Assembly (NCBI RefSeq): GCF_019972295.1
Contig: NZ_BLJA01000001.1
Span: 3,736,093-3,800,092, forward strand
Direction of reading: 5' to 3'
Length of the DNA stretch: 64,000 nucleotides
Origin: Geobacter sp. AOG2
GTDB lineage: Bacteria > Desulfobacterota > Desulfuromonadia > Geobacterales > Pseudopelobacteraceae
Position 1 is the first letter of the stretch; the number at the start of each line of letters is the position of its first letter. Positions 28,265-36,424 of this stretch are shown here, piece after piece. Below the pieces are notes generated by a model, which saw only the letters and a list, made by a program, of their open reading frames with translations, was not told where the DNA came from and made no database searches. The position numbers were made by a program, and so were the translations under genes.

Positions 28265-29506
28265 TCAGGAGAGCAGGTGCACGAAGAGGCCGCTGCGCAG
28301 TTTGGGCTCGAACCAGGTGGATTTGGGCGGCATGATCCGGTCCTGGTCGGCCAGTTCGATCAGTTCGCCGATGGAGGTGGGGTACAGGGAGAAGGCCACG
28401 GCATACTCGCCCGAATCCACCAGTTTTTCCAGTTCCTCGTTCCCCCGGATGCCGCCGACGAAATGGATGCGCTTGTCGGTGCGGGGATTGCCGATGCCCA
28501 GGTCCGGTTCCAGCAGGCGGCTCTGGAGGATCGACACGTCCAGGCGGCCCACCGTGTCCGACTCGTCCACAATGGTGTCGCGGGCGTGGAGCTGGTACCA
28601 GTGGCCGTTCAGGTACATGCCGAACTGGTGGCGCTCGCACGGTACGACCGGGACCGGGGAGGGGAGGACCTTGAAGCTCTCCTCCACCCTGGTTACGAAC
28701 TCCGCCGGGCTTTGGCCGTTCAGGTCTTTTACGGCCCGGTTGTAGGGCATGATGTTGAGCTGGCTTTCGGGGAAGATGACGGTCAGGAAGGTGTTGTATT
28801 CCTCACGGCCGGTGTGGCCCGGATTCTTTTCCCGGCGCAGTTCCCGCACCCTTCCGGCTGCGGCGCTGCGGTGATGGCCGTCGGCCACGTACAGGCGGGG
28901 AACGGCCGCGAACAGGCCGGTCAACCGGGCGATCGACGCCTGATCGGCCACGATCCAGAGGGTGTGGCCGACACCGTCGTCGGTGGTGAAGTCGTATTCG
29001 GGGGGGGCGTCGGCAATCCCCGCGATGATCGCCTCGATCTCCGCGTCGGAGCGGGAGATGTAGAAGACCGGCTCATCGTTGGCGTCCAGGTAGTCGATGT
29101 GCTTGACCCGGTCGTCCTCCTTGTCGGCCCTGGTGAGTTCGTGTTTCTTGATCACGCCGGACTGGTAGTCGTCCACGCTGGTGCAGGCCACCAGCCCGGT
29201 CTGGGTAATCTCTCCCATGCGCTGGCGGTAGACGTAGAAGCATTCGCGGTCGTCCTGGACCAGGATGCCGCGCCGGATGAATTCGTCCAGGTTCTTTTTC
29301 CCCTGCACGTAGACCGGTTCGTCGTGGGGATCGATATCGGCCGGGAGGTCGATCTCGGGCCGGGAGACGTGGAGAAAGCTGTTCGGATTGCCGGCCGCCA
29401 TGCGGCAGGCCTCTTCCACGTTCATCACGTCGTAGGGGAGGGCCGCCACCTTGTCGGCCAGGTCCTTGGGGGGGCGCAACGCCCGGAACGGTTTGATGAA
29501 TGCCAT
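28265..29506 (-). CDS. DUF1015 family protein
   Basis: 413 aa from ATG 29506 with GAGG 8 bases upstream. Starts MAFIKPFRALRPP, typical for DUF1015, with conserved PYDVMNVEEA, RPEIDLP and ADGHHRSAAAGRVRE. The last motif resembles the DGxHR motif of the ParB/sulfiredoxin/SerK fold, so a nucleotide-dependent phosphotransfer activity is possible; that is inference. The family is often found near serine biosynthesis genes, not seen here. It forms a two-gene unit with the sirtuin. Confidence 0.85.
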   Translation of the reverse strand: MAFIKPFRALRPPKDLADKVAALPYDVMNVEEACRMAAGNPNSFLHVSRPEIDLPADIDPHDEPVYVQGKKNLDEFIRRGILVQDDRECFYVYRQRMGEITQTGLVACTSVDDYQSGVIKKHELTRADKEDDRVKHIDYLDANDEPVFYISRSDAEIEAIIAGIADAPPEYDFTTDDGVGHTLWIVADQASIARLTGLFAAVPRLYVADGHHRSAAAGRVRELRREKNPGHTGREEYNTFLTVIFPESQLNIMPYNRAVKDLNGQSPAEFVTRVEESFKVLPSPVPVVPCERHQFGMYLNGHWYQLHARDTIVDESDTVGRLDVSILQSRLLEPDLGIGNPRTDKRIHFVGGIRGNEELEKLVDSGEYAVAFSLYPTSIGELIELADQDRIMPPKSTWFEPKLRSGLFVHLLS

Positions 29507-29582
29507 GATAAAACCTCGTGGTTGTAGAACTTGTTCGCAAATAACTCCGGAAAAAACATATGCCATGGAAAGGCTGACATAC

Positions 29583-29714
29583 GCCACAGAGACACGGAGG
29601 CACGGAGGTCCACAGAGAAAAGCAAAAAGCTTTTTTGCGGTAAACCGTCATCACGAGTCTCTGTTTATGCTTGCCTTACGTCTGCTTTTCTCCGTGTCTC
29701 AGCGGCTCTGTGGC
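29583..29714. repeat. Dispersed repeat family A, complete 132-bp element
   Basis: Starts GCCACAGAGACACGGAGG and ends with CTCCGTGTCTCAGCGGCTCTGTGGC in inverted form, so the ends pair. Its interior (GGTAAACCGTCATC) matches, in opposite orientation, the interior of the element at 32502-32632. It lies between the DUF1015 gene and the NlpC/P60 gene. No reading frame is present; MITE-like. Confidence 0.8.
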
Positions 29715-29736
29715 AAACCGCCTGTCTCGTTCCCGT

Positions 29737-30600
29737 CTATTGAAAATACCTGCGTGCGCCGACGAAGCGCCGCTCGAAGTAGCTCTCGTCCACGCCGGAC
29801 ACCTTGATGTCCTCGCCGCGGCGGGGAGCGTGCACGAACCTGCCGTTGCCCACGTAGATGCCCACGTGGTTGATGCTGTCGGCCGATGACCCGAAAAAGA
29901 GCAGATCGCCGTCCCGCAGGTCATCCTTCCGCACCGGGTCGCCCGCCTTGAACTGGTCCCGCGAGGTTCGGGGGATGCTGAGGCCGCACAGGTTGTAGAC
30001 CGCCCGCACAAAGCCGCTGCAATCCATGCCGTCCACCACGTTCTCCCCGCCCCAGCGGTAGGGAATGCCCACGAAGCGTTCGGCGGTGCGGGCGGCAATG
30101 GCGCCCATGTCCCCGGAACTCCGCGCAGACTTCTGCCGGATGCTCTCCCCCCGCTCTCCTGTTTTCCCCCTGTCCTTGGGAGTCTTGGGGACTTCGGCGG
30201 CACGGGGGGGGGTAAGTTCTTCCGCGGGCGGTTTTTGCCACCCCGCCTCCCTGGGGCCGGTAAAGACGATTTGGTGGGGAGGTGCGATGTAGAAGCTGTT
30301 TATCATGCGGTCGGCCACCAGTTTTCTGGCCGCGGTCCGGGCCTTCTCCCTGGTGGCGAAATCGCCGAAGCGCACGGCATAGATGCCGTTATCCTTGCGG
30401 AAGTAAAAGGCCTCGATCCCCTTCTTCTGGAGGGCTGCGGTAAAGCGCTCCGCGTTTTTCACGTCGGCGAAGGCGCCCATCTGGATGGCGTAGCCGAGAC
30501 GGTTGAGCCCCGAAGATGGCGCCGCATGCACACAGCCGGTCCCGAGAAGGAGGGACAGGCCGAGCACAACGATAATGGCTGGTTTGAAGGTAAAGGGCAT
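29737..30600 (-). CDS. NlpC/P60 peptidoglycan hydrolase with SPOR domain
   Basis: 287 aa from ATG 30600. A signal sequence (PAIIVVLGLSLLLGTGC) could be lipoprotein-like, though the lipobox is imperfect. A SPOR domain (about 33-105, YAIQMGAFADVKNAERFTAALQKKGIEAF) should target septal denuded glycan. A Pro-rich linker leads to an NlpC/P60 domain with catalytic Cys in DGMDCSGFV, His in NHVGIYVG and a final His in RFVHAPRRG. It probably cuts the D-Glu/diaminopimelate bond of stem peptides. ATGs further upstream lack ribosome sites. Confidence 0.9.
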   Translation of the reverse strand: MPFTFKPAIIVVLGLSLLLGTGCVHAAPSSGLNRLGYAIQMGAFADVKNAERFTAALQKKGIEAFYFRKDNGIYAVRFGDFATREKARTAARKLVADRMINSFYIAPPHQIVFTGPREAGWQKPPAEELTPPRAAEVPKTPKDRGKTGERGESIRQKSARSSGDMGAIAARTAERFVGIPYRWGGENVVDGMDCSGFVRAVYNLCGLSIPRTSRDQFKAGDPVRKDDLRDGDLLFFGSSADSINHVGIYVGNGRFVHAPRRGEDIKVSGVDESYFERRFVGARRYFQ

Positions 30601-30723
30601 GGCTCGAAGATGGTCTTGGTTTGTGATATGAAAAAGGTCGATGAAGCTAGTATCCATAATTGACCGGCGCGAGTAAAGAACTTTTTGTCCCGGACTGCGT
30701 ACCCGCCGTGTTGTATGCAGGCG

Positions 30724-30738
30724 TGGCACCCCGACGGC
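30724..30738 (+). promoter_or_regulatory. Possible sigma54 promoter upstream of the FlaG-like gene
   Basis: TGGCAC at 30724-30729 and a GC at the correct 12-base offset from the GG give the sigma54 spacing, but the -12 box reads CGGC rather than TTGC. A CCCGATAA (30751-30758) resembling a sigma28 -10 box follows without a -35 partner. Weak. Confidence 0.3.
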
Positions 30739-30867
30739 CCTCGTGGCTGTCCCGATAAAATTTAAAAAAACAATTGCGGTAAATTGCTATTTGTAATATG
30801 ATAAAGAAAGGATATTATTAATTAAAGTTTACGTTTATCCGCCCTTGCTCTGAAGGAGGGAAACACC

Positions 30868-31254
30868 ATGACTACCTATCCGGTAACAACAGGGGGCACA
30901 GCAACGGCAACCGGCGCAGCGACGGTTCTCTCCGTTATGTCCATTGGGGCCGACACCGCCACTTCCGCCACGGATAGCCGTACGGTCGGCACTGACGCGA
31001 AATCCGCCGCAGCCGATACGGTCACGTTGCAGGGGCAGGTCCGGGACACCACCGGGAACGGCTCCAAGCAAGGGGCCGACAAGACCATCGGCAGGGTCGG
31101 CGCCGTGCTGTTCGTCTACAATTCGAAGGGCGAACTGCGTATCAAGTTTATGGACCGCACCAATAATCTGGTGTACCAGACGCCGCCGGTGATGGTTGCG
31201 CGCACGGAAGACCTCATGATGTACTCCGATCCTTCGGTGAGCGCCAAGGTCTAG
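30868..31254 (+). CDS. FlaG-like protein
   Basis: 128 aa from ATG 30868 with AAGGAGGG upstream. The N-terminal half is low in complexity (Thr, Ala, Ser, Gly). The C-terminal part, FVYNSKGELRIKFMDRTNNLVYQTPPVMVARTEDLMM, follows the pattern of flagellar FlaG (variable N-terminus; VxVVDxxTxExIRQIPPEExL at the end). FlaG affects filament length in other bacteria. No other flagellar gene is nearby, so the role is inferred from this motif only. Confidence 0.6.
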   Translation: MTTYPVTTGGTATATGAATVLSVMSIGADTATSATDSRTVGTDAKSAAADTVTLQGQVRDTTGNGSKQGADKTIGRVGAVLFVYNSKGELRIKFMDRTNNLVYQTPPVMVARTEDLMMYSDPSVSAKV

Positions 31255-31284
31255 GTCCGGCCCGTTATACAAGTAATTGCCAGT

Positions 31285-31329
31285 AAAAAGCCGTTCTCCG
31301 GTCAGCGCCGGGGAACGGCTTTTTTTTTG
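31285..31329. terminator. Rho-independent terminator between convergent genes
   Basis: AAAAGCCGTTC and GAACGGCTTTT pair around an inner CCGG/CCGG stem, followed by a run of nine T on the plus strand and preceded by A-run on the other side. It ends the FlaG-like gene and can also serve prfB. Confidence 0.88.
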
Positions 31330-31346
31330 TCGTGGACCGGGGCACT

Positions 31347-32466
31347 CTACTCCACATCGGCGGTCTGGCGGCGCACCCCCATGAGGTAGGCCACCACGAA
31401 ATCCTCCAGGGCCCCGTCCAGAACCGCGTCCGGGTTGCCCGATTCCACCCCGGTCCGCAGGTCCTTGACCATCTTGTAGGGGTGGAGCACGTAGGAGCGG
31501 ATCTGGCTTCCCCAGCCGATCTCCTTCTTTTCCGCGGCGATCTCCGAGGCCTTGGCGTTCCGCTCCTCCACCTCCCGCTCGTACAGTTTGGCGCGCAACA
31601 CCTTCATGGCCGTGGCCCGGTTGAGGATCTGGCTCCGTTCGCTCTGGCAGGCCACCACGATGCCGGTGGGCAGGTGGGTGATGCGCACCGCCGAGTCGGT
31701 GGTGTTGACGTGCTGACCGCCGGAGCCGCTGGACCGGTACGTGTCCACCCGCAGGTCCGAGTCGGAGATCTTGATGCTGATGTCCTCTTCCTCGATCTCG
31801 GGAAAGGCGTAGACCGAGGCAAAGGAGGTGTGGCGACGGGCATTGCTGTCGAAGGGCGAGATGCGCACCAGGCGGTGGATGCCCGCTTCGGCCTTGAGGT
31901 GGCCGTAGGCGTACTCGCCGCTGACGCTGAAGGTGGCCGATTTGATCCCCGCCTCGTCGCCGGCCTGGTAATCGGTGATGGTGGTCTTCCACCCCTTCTT
32001 TTCGCAATAGCGCAGGTACATGCGCAAGAGCATCTCGGCCCAGTCCTGGGATTCCGTCCCCCCGGCCCCCGGGTTGATGGAAAGGAAGCAGGAGTTGCGG
32101 TCATGGGTGCCGGAGAGCATGCGCTGGAACTCGGCCGCCTCGACCCCCTGCTGCAGGCGGTTGTTCATCTCCCGCACCTCGGCAAGGGTCGCCTCGTCCT
32201 GGACCTCTTCACCCAACTCGATCATCACCCGCACGTCGTCCAGTTGCCGGGTGAGGGTGTCCCAGCTCTGGAGGAGCTTTTCCAGGGCGGTGCGCTTGCG
32301 GAGCACCTCCTGGGATTTGTCCATCGCGTCCCAGAAACCGGGCGCCGCGATCTGGGCCTCGATCTCCTGGAGCGCCTCCCGCTTGTCATCTATGTCAAAG
32401 AGACCCCCGAAGTTTGGCGATCCGTTCCTCAAAGTCCTGCATTTTGGCTACTTCTTCACGAAACAT
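31347..32466 (-). CDS. prfB: Peptide chain release factor 2 with programmed +1 frameshift
   Basis: 372 aa when read as two parts. ATG 32466 opens a 23-codon frame (MFREEVAKMQDFEERIAKLR...) that ends at an in-frame TGA at 32397-32395. The slip site CTT-TGA-C is preceded by a GGGGG Shine-Dalgarno-like run, as in E. coli prfB; shifting +1 at CTT gives DIDDKREALQE and the rest of the protein from 32396. The GGQ motif is present (SGSGGQHVNTTDSAVR). RF2 reads UGA and UAA, and low RF2 lets ribosomes shift, giving autoregulation. The ribosome site AAGGAG lies before ATG 32466. Confidence 0.97.
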
Positions 32467-32501
32467 GTTTTCGTACTCCTTGATGATTATTTAAAGCACA
32501 T

Positions 32502-32632
32502 CTGCCACGGAGACACAGAGAAAACCAGGAGTAAGACAGGCAAAAAAACAACGTTCCCCGACGATGGTTTTACCCAAAAGACGCCTTTTGCTTTTCTCTG
32601 TGAACCTCCGTGTCTCCGTGTCTCTGTGGCAG
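32502..32632. repeat. Dispersed repeat family A, complete 131-bp element
   Basis: Starts CTGCCACGGAGACACAGAG and ends with CTCCGTGTCTCTGTGGCAG, an inverted pair. It lies between prfB and lnt and is in the opposite orientation to the copy at 29583-29714. It nearly touches the lnt stop codon (32636). Confidence 0.82.
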
Positions 32633-32635
32633 ATG

Positions 32636-34207
32636 TCAGTCTTTCCGCTCTGGCTGCTTCTCCCGCCTGAACCAGGCCAACAGCACCACGCCCAGGGTCA
32701 GGATAGCACATAACCAGGCCGGTGCGTCGCCTATTTTCAGGTACAGGGAATCCCCGTTGCCCGGCTTGATCTCTCCGGTGCGGAAGTCCTCCTCGAAGAG
32801 GTTGCTCATGGAGCGGATATGGCCGTTCTGGTCGATGATGGCGGTTATGCCGGTATTGGCGGCCCGGACCAGCGGCGTCCGGGTCTCCACGGCGCGGAAC
32901 ACCGCGATGGAAAAGTGCTGGTAGGGGGCCGACGAACGGCCGTACCAGGCGTCGTTGGTGATGTTCACCAGGATGCGGGCGCCGTTGTTCACGTACTCCC
33001 GGGCCAGCTCCGGAAAGATCCCCTCGTAGCAGACCAGAAGCCCGGCCCGGGTCTTGCCCACGTCCAGCGGGGCGGCGTGTTCGCCGGGGGAGAAATCGCC
33101 GATCCCCACCACCAGCTTGTTGACGAAGGGGAGCAGGCCCTTGAGCGGCACGTATTCGCCAAAGGGGACCAGGTGCAGTTTGTCTCCCCGGCCGATGGTT
33201 TCGCCGTTGGGGGCAACGACGAAGGCGCTGTTGAGAAAGGTTCGGCTGCCGTCGCGCAACTCATGGGCCGGGCTGCCGAAGAGGATATAGGCGTTGGTCT
33301 CGCGCGCCAGGGTGCGTATCCGCTCCGCCTGCCGCACTTCGTCCTGGAAGAAGAACGGCACGGCGCTCTCCGGCCAGACCACCAGGTCGACGCCGCCCTT
33401 GGCGGCCTCGCGGGTGAGCCGCTCGTAGATCTCCATGGTCCGTTCCTGAAAGGCCGGGCTCCACTTGACGTCCTGGTCGATGTTCCCCTGGATCAGGGCC
33501 ACCCTGAGCGCCGGACCCGCGGCCGCCTCCTCCACGTTCAGGCGGTAGAAACCGTAGAAGAGGGTGGCGGTGAACAGCACCAGAAGCAGCAAAGCGCTTT
33601 TGACGGGGTAGGGGACCCCTGCCCCGGAAACCGCCCGCAGCACCCGGTACAGGACCACGTTGGTCAGCACGATCAACAGGGTGATGCCGTAGACGCCGGT
33701 CAGGTCGGCAATCTGGATCAGGGGCAGGATGCGGTACTGCGAGTGCCCCAGCATGGCCCAGGGAAAGCCGGTGAGCAGGAAGGAACGGAGGAAATCCAGC
33801 GCCACCCAGGCAACCGGCAGGGTGAAGACCGGCTTGATCCCCCCCTGCTTCCCATAGCAGGCGATCAGGGTGGCCAGGCCGTAAAACAGGGCCAGCCAGG
33901 ACGCCAGGAAGAGGTAGAGCGGGATGCTGACCGCCCAGGGGAGATGGCCGAAATGGGTGACGACGATATTGATCCAGTAGAGGATGAGGGCGTAAGCGGC
34001 CAGGCCGCAGGTAAAGCCCAGGCGAAAGGCCCGGCGCAGGGATGCCCCTTCCAGGGAGATCAGAAGCGGTATCAGGGCGACCCAGGCCAGGAAGGAGAGC
34101 CCGGCCGTGGGGAAGGAAAGGGCGATCAGGACGCCGGAAACCATGGCCAGAAGGCCGGGCCGGTCGAAGAACGCCGCCGCATGGGTACGCAGACTGGAAA
34201 TGGTCAC
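32636..34207 (-). CDS. lnt: Apolipoprotein N-acyltransferase
   Basis: 523 aa, standard length. About eight membrane helices in residues 15-225 precede a carbon-nitrogen hydrolase domain (235-490) with the catalytic triad E280 (VWPESAVPF), K343 ([14 protein letters not shown]) and C393 ([10 protein letters not shown]). It adds the third acyl chain to the N-terminal cysteine of lipoproteins in the inner membrane. The start overlaps the corC stop by 4 bases. Abundant lipoproteins in this window are potential substrates. Confidence 0.95.
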   Translation of the reverse strand: MTISSLRTHAAAFFDRPGLLAMVSGVLIALSFPTAGLSFLAWVALIPLLISLEGASLRRAFRLGFTCGLAAYALILYWINIVVTHFGHLPWAVSIPLYLFLASWLALFYGLATLIACYGKQGGIKPVFTLPVAWVALDFLRSFLLTGFPWAMLGHSQYRILPLIQIADLTGVYGITLLIVLTNVVLYRVLRAVSGAGVPYPVKSALLLLVLFTATLFYGFYRLNVEEAAAGPALRVALIQGNIDQDVKWSPAFQERTMEIYERLTREAAKGGVDLVVWPESAVPFFFQDEVRQAERIRTLARETNAYILFGSPAHELRDGSRTFLNSAFVVAPNGETIGRGDKLHLVPFGEYVPLKGLLPFVNKLVVGIGDFSPGEHAAPLDVGKTRAGLLVCYEGIFPELAREYVNNGARILVNITNDAWYGRSSAPYQHFSIAVFRAVETRTPLVRAANTGITAIIDQNGHIRSMSNLFEEDFRTGEIKPGNGDSLYLKIGDAPAWLCAILTLGVVLLAWFRREKQPERKD

Positions 34208-35058
34208 TCGTCACCCTGCTCTTTGCCGGTGGCGTCCAGACGTGCGATACGGACTTGTTTGACCTTGCGTTCGTCGGCATCCAGGATGGTCAGGCTCAGG
34301 CCGGAGCCCTCCACGGTGTCGCCGATGGCAGGGATCTTGCCGGCCAGGTGGAAGATCAGGCCCCCCACGGTGTCGAACTTGTCCCGTTCGATCTCCACGT
34401 CGAAGTGGTCTTCCAGGTCTTCCACCGGCATGCGGGCGTCGGCGGTGATGGAGCCGTCGTCGTTGGCGGTGAAGAGCGCCTCCTCCCGGTCGTATTCGTC
34501 CTGGATGTCACCCACGATCTGCTCCAGGAGGTCTTCGATGGTGATCAGCCCCGAGGTGCCGCCGTATTCGTCGATGACGATGGCCAGGTGGACCCGCTTG
34601 CGCTTGAACTCCTGAAGCAGTTGTTCCAGCTCCTTGGTCTCGGGGATGAAGTAAGGGGGCCGCATGATGGCGCGCACCTGGAGCCCTTCCCGGTTGTCGC
34701 CCCAGAACTTGAGCAGGTCCTTGGCGTAGAGCAGGCCGATGATGTTGTCCATGGTGTTCTCAAAGACCGGGATGCGGGAGTGGCCGCAGGCGATGATGGT
34801 TTCCAGAAGCTCGGGGATGGTGGCTTCCACCGGTACGCAGGCCATGTCGGTGCGGGGCACCATGATCTCGCGCACCACCGTCGTCCTCAGGGAGAAGATG
34901 GAGCGGATCATCTCGCTCTCCTCCTCGTTGACGAGCCCCTCTTCCTCGCTGGCCTCGATAAAGTCGTGAATCTCTTCTTCGGTGATCTTTTTGCGTCCGG
35001 TCACGAACCGGCTTACCAGCTCGATGAATCCGGACTTCCTACTGCCGCCTTCTTCCAC
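34204..35058 (-). CDS. corC: CorC/HlyC-family CBS-domain protein
   Basis: 284 aa from a GTG at 35058 with GGAG 6 bases upstream. No membrane domain. Two CBS domains (about 65-185: [23 protein letters not shown] and [21 protein letters not shown]) are followed by a CorC_HlyC domain (about 200-275, [20 protein letters not shown]). E. coli CorC is linked to magnesium/cobalt efflux. Sits in the usual ybeY-corC-lnt order. A repeat element of family B ends only a few bases before its ribosome site. Confidence 0.92.
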   Translation of the reverse strand: MEEGGSRKSGFIELVSRFVTGRKKITEEEIHDFIEASEEEGLVNEEESEMIRSIFSLRTTVVREIMVPRTDMACVPVEATIPELLETIIACGHSRIPVFENTMDNIIGLLYAKDLLKFWGDNREGLQVRAIMRPPYFIPETKELEQLLQEFKRKRVHLAIVIDEYGGTSGLITIEDLLEQIVGDIQDEYDREEALFTANDDGSITADARMPVEDLEDHFDVEIERDKFDTVGGLIFHLAGKIPAIGDTVEGSGLSLTILDADERKVKQVRIARLDATGKEQGDE

Positions 35059-35077
35059 TTCCTTCTCCTCCTTCGGC

Positions 35078-35254
35078 AGGTTGTTGAAAAACAGCCATCT
35101 TAGCGCCTATCGGCGTCCCGCTAAACGGGATGACTACGCTATCGCTCCGTCACCGATAATTATGCTCACGCATAATTATACGCCGCACGTAAGGGCCTTC
35201 TGCGGATGCGACGATCTGACTATTTTTGAACAGCCTGGGGTTTTTCAATAATTT
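35078..35254. repeat. Dispersed repeat family B, 177-bp copy
   Basis: Begins AGGTTGTTGAAAAACAGCCA and ends TTTTTCAATAATT. It shares with 53303-53520 the outer ends, CCGTCACCGATAAT, an internal palindrome (ATAATTATGC/GCATAATTAT) and GATCTGACTATTTTTGAACA. It fills nearly the whole gap between dgkA-PAP2 and corC. Confidence 0.82.
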
Positions 35255-35258
35255 ATAG

Positions 35259-35888
35259 CTATCCAAGCAGTTTAAACAAAAACAGAACAATCAGGGTGAT
35301 CCCCGCCCCGAGGCATGAGCCCATCACCACCTCGCTCATGGTATGGATGCGCATGAACAGCCGGGAATGGCTGACCATCAGCGCCAGGGCGATGGAGAGC
35401 AGCGAGATCAGCGGGTCCCGTGAGTTGAGGGATGCCGCCGTGGCGATGGAGAAGGCGACCGCGGCATGGCCGCTGGGCGCCCCGCCGTGCAGGGGGGTCC
35501 CCTTGCCGGTCAGCCCCTTGAGCATGATCACCACGATGATGACGATCAGGATCGCAACCATGGTACCGATATCCGAGGGTGCGCCGAACATTGCGAGAAC
35601 CTCCCCGTAGAGCGGCAGAATGTACTTGGCCAGGATCAGGTAGCCCATGATGGCGGCCCCGCAGGCGGCCACCAGCACCGCCCCGGCCGCGGTGTCCTTC
35701 GCTATCCTGGCCAGATGGTTGTAGCCGGGCGAAACCAGGTCCACCACCGCCTCCACCGCCGTGTTGAGCAGTTCGGCAAAGAGCACGAACAGGATCGAGA
35801 GCGCCAGGAGGGCGAACTCCACGGGGTTCACCCGCAGGAACAGCGCCGCCAGCAGCACCACCGCGGCGGCGATGAAGTGGTTGCGCAT
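35259..35888 (-). CDS. dgkA: Diacylglycerol/undecaprenol kinase fused to a PAP2 phosphatase; start uncertain
   Basis: 209 aa from the first ATG. Residues 1-~95 are DgkA-like (FAELLNTAVEAVVDLVSPGYNHLARIAKDTAAGAVL carries the ExxNTAxE and KDxxA catalytic motifs). Residues ~105-209 are a PAP2 domain (KGLTGKGTPLHGGAPSGHAA, HSRLFMRIHTMSEVVMGS). The open frame extends upstream to 36005 and encodes DRFIDSVNCAIEGIIHAARTERH, which matches the conserved DgkA N-terminus, yet contains no ATG, GTG, TTG or CTG. The true start is therefore probably a rare codon, for example ATT at 36002 with AAGGAG 8 bases upstream. It may recycle lipid carriers. Confidence 0.85.
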   Translation of the reverse strand: MRNHFIAAAVVLLAALFLRVNPVEFALLALSILFVLFAELLNTAVEAVVDLVSPGYNHLARIAKDTAAGAVLVAACGAAIMGYLILAKYILPLYGEVLAMFGAPSDIGTMVAILIVIIVVIMLKGLTGKGTPLHGGAPSGHAAVAFSIATAASLNSRDPLISLLSIALALMVSHSRLFMRIHTMSEVVMGSCLGAGITLIVLFLFKLLG

Positions 35889-35962
35889 GTGCCGCTCGGT
35901 GCGGGCCGCGTGGATGATCCCCTCGATGGCGCAGTTGACCGAGTCGATGAACCGGTCCGGTT

Positions 35963-36424
35963 TTACGGGTTCAGGAACCCTTCCTTCTTCAGAAGACCGA
36001 ATAGCTCACTCTCCTTCTTTTCCATGCGCGCCGCCTCGGCCTCGCCGCTCCGCTCGTGGTCGTAACCGCACAGGTGCAGGATGCCGTGCAACAGCAGGAA
36101 ACTGAGGCGCTCGAAGGTCGTCATGTCCGCTTCCGCGGCCTCCCGCGCGGCGGTGTCCGCCGAGATGACCACGTCTCCCAGGGCGTGGGGGGCAATGCCG
36201 GCGTATTCCCCTTCCTGGAGCGAGAAGGAGATGACGTTGGTGGGCCGATCCTTGGCCAGGTACTCCCGATTGATGATGCGGATGGCCCGATCGCCCACGA
36301 TGGAGACGGACAGCTCGGTCTCCTCAGGACATGCCAAGGCGCTTAAGATCCTCTCCGCCGCCTTTCTTAGCCGGGGCGCCATGATCCGGTGCCGCCGCTG
36401 GCGGTTGTTCAGTTGTATCAGCAC
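35963..36424 (-). CDS. ybeY: Endoribonuclease YbeY
   Basis: 153 aa from a GTG at 36424 with GGAG 9 bases upstream. This start retains the family N-terminus (IQLNNRQRR) and overlaps the 3' end of pgpH by 101 bases. The metal site HGILHLCGYDHE (H-x3-H-x5-H) and KDRPTNVISF are present. YbeY matures 16S rRNA 3' ends and takes part in ribosome quality control. Downstream dgkA frame overlaps its 3' end. Confidence 0.94.
   Translation of the reverse strand: MLIQLNNRQRRHRIMAPRLRKAAERILSALACPEETELSVSIVGDRAIRIINREYLAKDRPTNVISFSLQEGEYAGIAPHALGDVVISADTAAREAAEADMTTFERLSFLLLHGILHLCGYDHERSGEAEAARMEKKESELFGLLKKEGFLNP

Noticed and set aside
28254-28640. N-terminal extension of the sirtuin to 28640
   Set aside because: The extension is Arg/Pro/His-rich shadow sequence inside the DUF1015 gene; the sirtuin fold begins at ATG 28253.
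31347-32466. prfB as a frameshifted pseudogene
   Set aside because: The CTT-TGA-C site with an upstream GGGGG run is the known programmed frameshift of prfB, and the rest of the protein is intact including GGQ.
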